Shown here one piece after another: positions 7,753 through 15,648 of a stretch of DNA of 64,000 nucleotides. The stretch is from Microterricola gilva (GTDB lineage Bacteria; Actinomycetota; Actinomycetes; Actinomycetales; Microbacteriaceae). The notes under the pieces were generated by a model that was not told the DNA's origin, searched no databases, and saw only the letters and a program-made list of their open reading frames with translations. Each line of letters opens with the position of its first letter. Positions within the stretch are counted from its first letter, which is position 1. Position numbers and translations under genes: made by a program. The DNA lies in assembly GCF_004217495.1 (NCBI RefSeq), contig NZ_SHLC01000001.1, positions 2,976,001-3,040,000 of the forward strand. The letters are read 5' to 3'.

Positions 7753-8742
7753 ATGGACGAGCTTGAACGACTCGTTCGCAACGCGCGCCCGATTAGCGGT
7801 CACCGCAGCCTCCCGCTCTCCGATCGAGCCAAGCGCGAGCTGGCTGATCTCCTGCCTGGCGATCAATCCAGCGTGTCACGGAGCCGCCTCCGTTTGAGGC
7901 CTTCACGCTTCCTCCGTGTGGTTGGCATTGCGTTAGCCGTGGCGGTGGTCGCGGCTCTCGGGACGGTTGCCACGACGTCAATTCTGAGCCCGCAGCCGAC
8001 TTACGCGGCCACGCCGCGGATGCTTCAGCCGACCGAAACCGCCGACACTGCACGGGAGCTGCTGACACAGATGGCCCAGGAACTCGTCGGGTCCGCCCAA
8101 CTGGCTGAAGCGCCGTACGCAATCAGCGTGCAGGCTTGGACGCTCGCAACCAACGACGACGGGGTCGCCATCTCGAGCAGCATCACTCCCGAGAACTACG
8201 AATTCACGCGCGGTGCCGATGGCTCTTTTCGCACAACCGTTACATTCGCGCAGCCCGTTGATGGTGACGGGACGCCGGTCAGCGGCCATGCTCTGCCCGC
8301 AGAAGGCGATCTCAGTTGGGAGGAGAGCTGGGCGCCCGGGGAGTATCAGTTCCTGTTCCCGACGCGCTTCCCCGACAACGCGGAAGTAGTTGGCCCATAC
8401 CTCTCTACCCTTAGCGGTGGAGATTCACCAAGCGCGGGTGCAGTGATCCAAGCCTTGAATTCCGTCCTGATGGAGCAGCAATTGAACGGCACGCAACAAG
8501 TCGCTCTCCTGACGTACCTCGCGGAGCTCTCAGACTTGCATGTCGTGGGACCGGTCGTCGACCGCCTTGGGCGGAACGCCTTGCTATTCACGGCGAACGA
8601 TACTGACCGGGCTGGTTATGAGGAGCACTTGATTGTCTCCCCGGACACCGGCAAAATCCTCGCGACCGAGACTGTGTACACAGGCAACGATCGCACCGAC
8701 ATCCACTCTCCGTCCGTCGTCAATTACTACCTTTGGAAGTAG
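7753..8742 (+). CDS. Single-pass membrane protein, probable anti-sigma factor (CU044_5270-like)
   Basis: A 329-residue protein preceded by 'gcggaggaggc'. The N-terminal about 55 residues are cytoplasmic ('MDELERLVRNARPISGH' start and a basic 'RSRLRLRPSRF' patch), one membrane helix covers residues about 57-77 ('VVGIALAVAVVAALGTVATT'), and an extracytoplasmic domain of about 250 residues follows. This is the layout of CU044_5270-type proteins that accompany ECF sigma factors in actinobacteria. The position directly after the sigma gene supports a role as its membrane-bound antagonist and envelope sensor. A zinc-binding ZAS motif is not visible, so the anti-sigma role is inferred from context. 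Confidence 0.65.
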   Translation: MDELERLVRNARPISGHRSLPLSDRAKRELADLLPGDQSSVSRSRLRLRPSRFLRVVGIALAVAVVAALGTVATTSILSPQPTYAATPRMLQPTETADTARELLTQMAQELVGSAQLAEAPYAISVQAWTLATNDDGVAISSSITPENYEFTRGADGSFRTTVTFAQPVDGDGTPVSGHALPAEGDLSWEESWAPGEYQFLFPTRFPDNAEVVGPYLSTLSGGDSPSAGAVIQALNSVLMEQQLNGTQQVALLTYLAELSDLHVVGPVVDRLGRNALLFTANDTDRAGYEEHLIVSPDTGKILATETVYTGNDRTDIHSPSVVNYYLWK

Positions 8743-8750
8743 GAATCTCA

Positions 8751-9236
8751 GTGAAGAAGTCTCCCCTTGCCGCAATCGTGACTGCGATCGTCGTACTGAC
8801 CTGCATCGCGCCGGGCCACGCGGCATCAGCTGACGAAGGGGCGGACATGCAAGCACGCATCGACGCTGTCTTGCACGAAGAACCCGGCGGCGTTCAGAGC
8901 TCTTGGAATGAAGTGAGCTGGGACCGAGGAGAGGTCGTTCTAACTGTCGCTCCTGAAGCCGCCTCAAGGGCTGCCACGCTCGCCGCGGTCGGCGGATGTG
9001 CAGCTGGCTCGTTTTGCCTTTACAGCCTGGGCGGCTACACCGGGAACAAGCTAACAATCTCTACTTGCACTGGAATCCACAGCGTATCCGCACTCGGCAG
9101 CCCCGTCCGCTCGATGGCTAACTCGCGCACGAGTGGCAGCATACGCGCCTACTCGAGCACCGTCTTGCTGGCAACTGCTGGCTCCGGAGCGGGCACGAAC
9201 GTCTCCGGGAGTACGACATACGTTGCATGCTCATAA
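8751..9236 (+). CDS. Secreted four-cysteine protein, peptidase-inhibitor I36-like
   Basis: A 161-residue protein with a GTG start at 8751 and 'taggaa' upstream, only 8 bp after the anti-sigma-like gene, so cotranscribed. The signal peptide 'MKKSPLAAIVTAIVVLTC' with cleavage after 'GHAASA' is clear. The mature C-terminal part ('GGCAAGSFCLYSLGGYTGNK', 'ISTCTGIHSVSALGSPVRSM') follows the pattern of peptidase-inhibitor I36 / beta-gamma-crystallin-like domains of actinobacteria (Cys, Phe-Cys-Leu-Tyr, Gly, then Cys). There are four cysteines in the mature protein. An inhibitor or structural role outside the cell is likely but not shown. Confidence 0.65.
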   Translation: MKKSPLAAIVTAIVVLTCIAPGHAASADEGADMQARIDAVLHEEPGGVQSSWNEVSWDRGEVVLTVAPEAASRAATLAAVGGCAAGSFCLYSLGGYTGNKLTISTCTGIHSVSALGSPVRSMANSRTSGSIRAYSSTVLLATAGSGAGTNVSGSTTYVACS

Positions 9237-9532
9237 TGCTGAACAAATTGCGCGGTGCTCCACGGCCGCATCGCGGGAACGCATGGAAATCGAGTTCGCG
9301 GGGCATTCCTCAATTTTCGTGCGGCACTGACGAGAGAAGCGCCGAGGGAACCGTAATGCCTTGCCTGGCGTCACTAAGCTCCCGGGATGGGGGAACGGGT
9401 GGACGGCGAAGCAGAGATGCGGAATGGCGCTGGTCTTTTCGACCGCCACAATCCAGTTGAGAACAGAAACGCGCACGATTGTTCTCGCCTGGTTTGTCTC
9501 CGAAACCGACATCCTCCCCGAAAGCTGAACTC

Positions 9533-10249
9533 TTGACGACCACGCATGATGTTGTTCAGCGCCCTAGGCGATCGAAACGCTCCCGTGCCGGGACGTTGAT
9601 ACGTGATCTGCTTGTCATCGTCGTGATAGCCATCACGGTGTCGTTCTTGGTGAGAACATTCATCGTCAGGTCGTTCTACATACCCTCGGGTTCAATGGAG
9701 AACACACTGCAGGTGAACGACAGAATTCTTGTGAACCAGCTTCAGCCACAGGTCTTTCCGCTACAGCGGGGTGACATCGTGGTCTTCAAGGATCCAGGAG
9801 GATGGCTGCCGCCACCCAGTGCACCCGAGCAGAGCTTCTGGGGACAATCCTCACGCGCACTTCTGTCCCTCGTTGGAGGTGGAGAAGACACTGATGAGCA
9901 CCTCATCAAACGGGTGATAGGGCTGCCAGGAGACAACGTGGTGTGTTGCGATGCACTGGGCAATTTGGAAATCAATGGGCAGCCAATCAACGAGCCATAC
10001 ATCGTCCACTCGGAAACTGACATCAACTCCGCATCACTCCTGTTCGATGTGGTCGTTCCCGCGGACAGCCTCTGGGTCATGGGCGACAACCGGTTCAACT
10101 CGAAAGACTCGTCCAAGCAGCAGTCACAACCCGGAAAGGGTTTCGTGAAACTCGACAGCGTGGTTGGGCGTGCCGTCGTGGTGTCCTGGCCGATGGACCA
10201 TTGGGCGTTGCTTGACGACTACCCTGCGGTGTTCGCCGGCGTTGACTAG
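9533..10249 (+). CDS. lepB: Signal peptidase I
   Basis: A 238-residue type I signal peptidase, counted from the TTG at 9533; a TTG at 9479 is an alternative start. An N-terminal anchor helix ('LLVIVVIAITVSFLVRTFIV') is followed by box B with the catalytic serine ('FYIPSGSMENTL', Ser about residue 54), box C ('RGDIVVFKDP'), box D with the catalytic lysine ('HLIKRVIGLPGD', Lys about residue 126) and box E ('VMGDNRFNSKDS'). All catalytic features are present. It cleaves Sec/Tat signal peptides at the outer face of the membrane. It sits between two small secreted-protein genes, so it may be an extra peptidase serving this locus in addition to a housekeeping enzyme elsewhere; that is inference. 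Confidence 0.9.
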   Translation: MTTTHDVVQRPRRSKRSRAGTLIRDLLVIVVIAITVSFLVRTFIVRSFYIPSGSMENTLQVNDRILVNQLQPQVFPLQRGDIVVFKDPGGWLPPPSAPEQSFWGQSSRALLSLVGGGEDTDEHLIKRVIGLPGDNVVCCDALGNLEINGQPINEPYIVHSETDINSASLLFDVVVPADSLWVMGDNRFNSKDSSKQQSQPGKGFVKLDSVVGRAVVVSWPMDHWALLDDYPAVFAGVD

Positions 10250-10251
10250 TC

Positions 10252-10653
10252 ATGCCTGTGCCGACGGCACAGATGATGCAAGCTGCGGTACCCCCTAGGA
10301 GGTGTCCACTGGGAATCGCGCTTGCGTCCCTCGCAGTAGTCGCCGCTCCGGCAGCCGCACAGGCCGCCGAGATCGGGACGCGGGTTGCCTCGTGTTCCGC
10401 CGTTCAGGAGGTGTGCCGCGACACCCGCTCCAACGTCTCTCAGACTTCCATCACTCTGAAGACCGTGTCCTCGAACGTCTCCTCCGGCTCCGCTCAGTAC
10501 ACGGTGAACAAGGGCGTCACCGGAGCCACCAACTGCAGCGGCACCATGGGGTACAACGCCACGAAGACGTGCAACCTAGGTGGCTACTCCGGACAGCTCA
10601 CGTTCACGTTCTACAAGGGACAGAACTCGCTCGTCACCATCTCTTCGTTCTAG
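10252..10653 (+). CDS. Small secreted four-cysteine protein downstream of lepB
   Basis: A 133-residue protein starting at the ATG two bases after the lepB stop. The hydrophobic signal core 'LGIALASLAVVAAPAAAQA' and a likely cut after 'AQA' leave about 95 residues: 'VASCSAVQEVCRDT' followed by a Thr/Ser-rich, beta-looking part with cysteines at 'ATNCSGTM' and 'KTCNLGGYSG'. That gives four cysteines. A strong 'aggagg' lies inside the annotated 5' part, 6 bases before an in-frame CTG, so translation could begin there instead, giving a standard signal peptide. No family is recognised. Confidence 0.55.
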   Translation: MPVPTAQMMQAAVPPRRCPLGIALASLAVVAAPAAAQAAEIGTRVASCSAVQEVCRDTRSNVSQTSITLKTVSSNVSSGSAQYTVNKGVTGATNCSGTMGYNATKTCNLGGYSGQLTFTFYKGQNSLVTISSF

Positions 10654-10999
10654 GCGTCGAGTTGAAATGCTCAAGCGCCAGGAGGCTCATGAGCATGGTC
10701 TTGAGCACCGGGCTCTAGTCACCAAAACTGAGATCGACCTCGCACCGAATTCAGTGCTCGTCAGCTGATACGGCTGGTCTCGATCCATCCGTTCCATCTG
10801 ATTTCAAACTCTGGTCTGGGAGTTTTCTTCCAAAAATTTGGGTCATCGCTGTCATGGCAGACCAACCGTGCCAGTGCAAAAGTCTCAGACATCTTCCTCC
10901 GTTGACGTGACTAGTTCCGCCCGGCAATTTGGCGATTGCTCTAGCAAATAACTTCGAGCATGCTCGCGTCGCCGTCGGCGGCGACGCGCAATCCAGCCA
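10654..10999. other. Intergenic stretch, nothing identified
   Basis: About 345 bp between the convergent ends of the small secreted-protein gene and the DUF4236 gene. The AT content is higher than in flanking genes. No inverted repeat with a T-run, RNA gene or convincing ORF was seen. A nine-codon ORF after 'aggagg' at 10689 is judged accidental. Confidence 0.4.
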
Positions 11000-12055
11000 C
11001 TACATCGTGCGCCGGTAGTCCAGCATCTGCGCGAAGTGGTTTCCCTGGGGCACAATCGAGACTTGAAGCTCCCAGTTGAAACCAGACCGGCTTCGCAAGA
11101 GAATTTCGCTGTAGAGCATGATCGGCAGGCGAGGATTGTTGGCGTAACGCCGGTCCGGGCCTCCCTTGACGTTCACGTACTGCCACGTCTCGCCTACGAG
11201 GCGAGCGTCACTCGGGACCTTTCCGGGACTCTCGATGAACCGGCGATCTGAAGCCGAACTCAGAAGCTCGCTGTAGGCGATGTCCGTGAACTTCTTGTTC
11301 TCTCGAACGAGAACCCGATCCGGGAGAAAATGCAGGCTTGTCTTGCCCGCCTCAATAGTGGGGACGACAACGTTGGTCGCAAGTTGTTTAGGGCCCTTGA
11401 AGTGGACCTTTGCGGGGGTACGGCCAACGAGGCTGCCGGCGCCCGCATTCGTCTTGTGTTGATGTGTCGTTGAGATCTGCCCGGACTCGAGGACTCTCCA
11501 GATCCCTTGCGCAGTCGAGAGGTTCCCCGCTGAGGCTGTCATCGCCTCAAACCACTCCGCATCTCGATCATTTACGTCGTAGAAGACTACGACAGTACGT
11601 CGAGCGCGGTCTCGCAGGAAAAGCCACCACACGAGCGGCACTCCAAGCGCCCACACTGCTAGCCCGAAAGGCATGGTGATCGCACCGATCAGGAAGACGG
11701 CGATCAAAACTGGCCAGCCAAGACTTGCGCGAGACGCGGCGAGGTTCAGCTGTTCAACGACGTCGCCGCCACCGGTCGGCGCCAAGTCTTGCACGGAGGC
11801 ACCGGTCACGTCTTCAAGGAGCAGGGTACTGCCACGAAAGTCGGCGGGTGCCTCGGAAACGCGCCTACTTCCAGCGCCGCCAGGGCCCAGGGTGGTCCGG
11901 TAATACACACCGCCGGCGCCAAGGTGCACGTAGTTGCCACGCGGTCCAGCCCCTACACGGAAACCTGGTACGCCAGCACTCACACCGAGCCCTGATTTGC
12001 TCAGATTGAACCTGAACGGGCCCGCTTTGATGCTCTTCCGGGCATAGAAACCCAT
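11000..12055 (-). CDS. DUF4236 domain protein
   Basis: A 351-residue protein. The N-terminus is a typical DUF4236 domain: 'MGFYARKSIKAGPFRFNLSK', then 'SGLGVSAGVPGFRVGAGPRG' and 'GAGGVYYRTTLGPGG'. The middle contains two adjacent hydrophobic segments near residues 108-152 ('VLIAVFLIGAITMPFGLAVW', 'LVWWLFLRD'), so the protein is membrane-anchored with a hairpin. The C-terminal about 190 residues form a soluble domain without a recognised motif. DUF4236 proteins have no established biochemical function. Codon use is less GC-biased than in core genes nearby, suggesting an accessory origin. Confidence 0.8.
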   Translation of the reverse strand: MGFYARKSIKAGPFRFNLSKSGLGVSAGVPGFRVGAGPRGNYVHLGAGGVYYRTTLGPGGAGSRRVSEAPADFRGSTLLLEDVTGASVQDLAPTGGGDVVEQLNLAASRASLGWPVLIAVFLIGAITMPFGLAVWALGVPLVWWLFLRDRARRTVVVFYDVNDRDAEWFEAMTASAGNLSTAQGIWRVLESGQISTTHQHKTNAGAGSLVGRTPAKVHFKGPKQLATNVVVPTIEAGKTSLHFLPDRVLVRENKKFTDIAYSELLSSASDRRFIESPGKVPSDARLVGETWQYVNVKGGPDRRYANNPRLPIMLYSEILLRSRSGFNWELQVSIVPQGNHFAQMLDYRRTM

Positions 12056-12814
12056 ACTCCCCCGATGATTGACCGAATAGACCAGTCTTGCGTAAGCCCA
12101 CGTCCCTGCCGAGCCCCCGTTTGGGAACGTTGGTCGAACCGACGCCAGAGTCGAAGCTCAGTCCATTCGACAGCTATCGACGGGTAGCGGGCCAAGACGA
12201 ACTATCTGCTCATGCAATCTACTGAATCGCGTTGAAATCGAAGCGGATTCGCATGTAGGCCGACTGCTGCCAAAGGATGCCCCGCCCGTGCCGGCCGTCA
12301 CGCATCACGACGAAGCCAACCGGAGCAGCGCAATCAACCCGCCAGATGACGATACGACGTCAGGGAGCGCGGCCGGACGGAGCACCGTGCCCGCCGGGAG
12401 CGCCTCAGATCCCACGGAAAACTGACCATCTAGGAGAACTACGGCGTCGGCGTGTTCAAAGCCCCCTCCGAAAAACTCTCGGATCGCCCAATACGTCCGT
12501 CCACTCGAGCGCCGAGTCACGAGATTGATGACGGATGCTCGATGTCCTTTGGACTCAGCGATGACCCGATCCTCACCGGGGAGGCGCTGTCGCCGAAACC
12601 CTAAGGGGGCGTGGTGATCGTGTGGATCAACGTCATGCCTGAACACCAGTGCTTCCCGAGTCACAAGGCTTGTCCCGCCCAGCGCGTTAGTGGACAGCTG
12701 GATCGGGGCGACACCCCGAAGCCAAAGTGCCCCGCGGTTCTCGCTAACGCCCCGCAGGAAGGGCCGACGAAGGCGCGGCCTCAGACAAAGAGAATTCGGG
12801 CTGCTGATCGGCGC
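12056..12814. other. Decayed-looking intergenic region of about 760 bp
   Basis: No intact gene is supported. On the minus strand 12305-12664 is an open frame whose middle part ('GRTYWAIREFFGGGFEHADA') looks protein-like and may be the tail of a degraded gene, but I recognise no family. No mobile-element ends were found. The region separates the DUF4236 gene from a membrane-protein gene on the same strand. Confidence 0.35.
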
Positions 12815-13888
12815 TCAGTTGCGTCTTATCTGATGCCGAGCGGAGATGACGACACCAACAACTGTCGCAACGCCCACGAAACTATTGAGCCACGGGGCGA
12901 TGGCCTCGAATTCCAACGCCGCGACTTCTCCGTTCAGAACCAATGTCGCGTAGAACATCAGTCCGAGGCCAGCGGCAATACCGAACGATAAGTAGAGGAA
13001 CCATACGGCCGCGCGATCTGCAGGAGTCTTCTGATTCCTAATCGCTCGCGCTGACGGATCCTCGTCGAGCGCGAGTCGGCTCCACATCGAGGCGCGAGTA
13101 ACTGGGACGACGATTGCGTGCGCGGCGCTCTCGATCCACGCGGTGGTGCGGGGTAACCCGGAAGGGATCGATGACAAACGTGCCGACGCCAGCGCATCGG
13201 ATAGTGGGCGGGTTCGGTGCTCCCATTTCGTTGCCGCCACATGCGCGGAGCGCGACTCCGGACGTTGGATGCGGTCGGCGAGAACATGCTCCAACAGCTC
13301 GAGCCCTGCAAGCCGCTTTCGCGCATGATCCATTCCTAAGCCCGGTCCTTCTTCGTCGCGTTGCTGATTTGCCACGAGTACCGCTGCAGCTGCAAATCGC
13401 CATTCGAACGGAGCTCGAGAGTTCCACCGCTTGCGCTGGAGGAATAGGTCGAGTGCGAGCAGTCCCAAAGCGGCGATGCTGAAAGCCACTGAGAGAAGAA
13501 GCCAGTGGTCTGGCCGACCGAAGAAGAAGGCCACGGATATCACGACGAGTTGCAAGACTCCGAGCAGGAACGTTAGCCATGCAAGAATCGCTGGCAGCGC
13601 GGACAGGCCTTGGTGGCCCTTGTGCGCCAGGCGTAGCTCCACCTCGTGTCCCCCGAAAAACTGATCCCAGCTCCTCCCGATCATTGGCGACTCAGGGAGC
13701 GAGCGAGTTGGGATCCGCCGGATCCAACCTGGGAGCTTGGCGAATTTGCGCTCTAAGCGGCTCGCTTTGTAGCCGGAATCGCTCATGGAATAGGTGATCA
13801 TGACGCTGCTGAGCCAAGCGGCGCCAGCCACAAGCAGGCCAACAACCCCCCATACCCATAGAACAATCATGATGTGCTCTGTGCTCAT
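12815..13888 (-). CDS. Multi-pass membrane protein, unknown function
   Basis: A 357-residue protein starting 'MSTEHIMIVLWVWGVVGLL'. Five membrane helices are evident: residues about 7-30, 98-124, 127-150 ('LLLSVAFSIAALGLLALDLF'), 292-315 ('FLYLSFGIAAGLGLMFYATL') and 330-350 ('FVGVATVVGVVISA'). Between helices 3 and 4 is a soluble loop of about 140 residues. No enzymatic motif is seen. It lies in an accessory-looking region with gene remnants on both sides and lower-GC codon use. Confidence 0.6.
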   Translation of the reverse strand: MSTEHIMIVLWVWGVVGLLVAGAAWLSSVMITYSMSDSGYKASRLERKFAKLPGWIRRIPTRSLPESPMIGRSWDQFFGGHEVELRLAHKGHQGLSALPAILAWLTFLLGVLQLVVISVAFFFGRPDHWLLLSVAFSIAALGLLALDLFLQRKRWNSRAPFEWRFAAAAVLVANQQRDEEGPGLGMDHARKRLAGLELLEHVLADRIQRPESRSAHVAATKWEHRTRPLSDALASARLSSIPSGLPRTTAWIESAAHAIVVPVTRASMWSRLALDEDPSARAIRNQKTPADRAAVWFLYLSFGIAAGLGLMFYATLVLNGEVAALEFEAIAPWLNSFVGVATVVGVVISARHQIRRN

Positions 13889-13953
13889 TCTTCGATCATG
13901 GCGCAGGCCACAGACATTGGATGCTTCACCCGGACTGCAGGCCTTTTGCGTGT

Positions 13954-14064
13954 GTGGCTAGTGCGAAGCAGTACGCCGTGGTTTCCCCCGACGGAACACT
14001 CGTCGACGCGACAGCCCCGCAGCTCGCCGAGCGCAAGAACAAGCGCGGGGTGCGGCGGCGTTGA
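13954..14064 (+). pseudogene. Possible C-terminal gene remnant
   Basis: A frame reading 'KQYAVVSPDGTLVDATAPQL' then 'AERKNKRGVRRR' and a stop at 14062-14064 has good coding character but only about 36 codons and no ribosome-binding site. It may be the tail of a deleted gene. Family not recognised. Confidence 0.3.
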
Positions 14065-14145
14065 CCGTCACACCCGCGCTCGCTTACCCCGAGTACCGGC
14101 CCACCATCGGGCTATCTGCGATATCGCTGCCACGCTCGGTCGGCG

Positions 14146-14430
14146 TCACGGCCGCCGGATGAGCTTCCGGTTCACAAACTCAGCCATGCCGTACTCACCG
14201 AGTTCACGACCGACACCGGACGACTTCACGCCGCCGATGCGCGAACCAACGAGACCCTTGTCGATGGCTACGCGCATGTCGGTGCCGGGCCTCAGCGCGA
14301 CCTCGATGAACCAGACCGATACGTCGACGCCGATGAGTAAGTCGTAGACATCCCTTGCGTCGGCTTGGCGGTCGGGCCAGGCGCGGCAGAGGAAGACGTC
14401 GTGCGGCTGTGTCCGGGACTCGGCAACCAC
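14146..14430 (-). pseudogene. Chimeric remnant: TIR domain fragment fused to aldehyde dehydrogenase C-terminus
   Basis: A 94-codon open frame (GTG start). Residues about 9-65 read as the N-terminal part of a bacterial TIR domain: 'PHDVFLCRAWPDRQADARDV', 'VDVSVWFIEVALRPGTDMRV', 'AIDKGLVGSRIG', including the Glu of the WFxE motif that is catalytic in TIR NAD hydrolases. From residue 66 the text switches to the extreme C-terminus of an aldehyde dehydrogenase: 'GGVKSSGVGRELGEYGMAEF' and 'VNRKLI'. The join is at a shared Gly-Gly (about 14230-14236). Each parent domain is badly truncated, so this is most likely a deletion product rather than a working protein. Confidence 0.7.
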
Positions 14431-14484
14431 GCGTACGGGGCCACAAGGTCGCGCAGGCGACCAGCTGTTCTAGTACCGATGATT

Positions 14485-14567
14485 CGCGTCAAACTAGTTG
14501 TAACCGTGGCCAAGTTGTCTGAATCCGTGACAACTAGTTTCAACAAATTGCCAGCTAGTTTGACGCG
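14485..14567. repeat. Nested inverted repeats downstream of nrdF
   Basis: A perfect 13-bp outer pair ('cgcgtcaaactag' at 14485-14497, complement at 14555-14567) encloses a second pair ('aaactagttgt' at 14491-14501, 'acaactagttt' at 14530-14540). ACTAGTT-type words recur four times in 80 bp. It starts 12 bp beyond the nrdF stop codon, in the DNA downstream of that gene. It may act as an unusual transcription end for the nrd operon or as a protein-binding cluster; there is no T-run. Confidence 0.6.
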
Positions 14568-14578
14568 TCACACGGTGA

Positions 14579-15607
<1,029 letters not shown>

Positions 15608-15648
15608 TTAGAGATTCGAGGATGCCGGTCGGAGGGCGTTCGTCGCGC

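Noticed and set aside
10680-10718. Nine-codon ORF after 'aggagg' downstream of the secreted-protein gene
   Set aside because: No hairpin or downstream gene on that strand; probably accidental.
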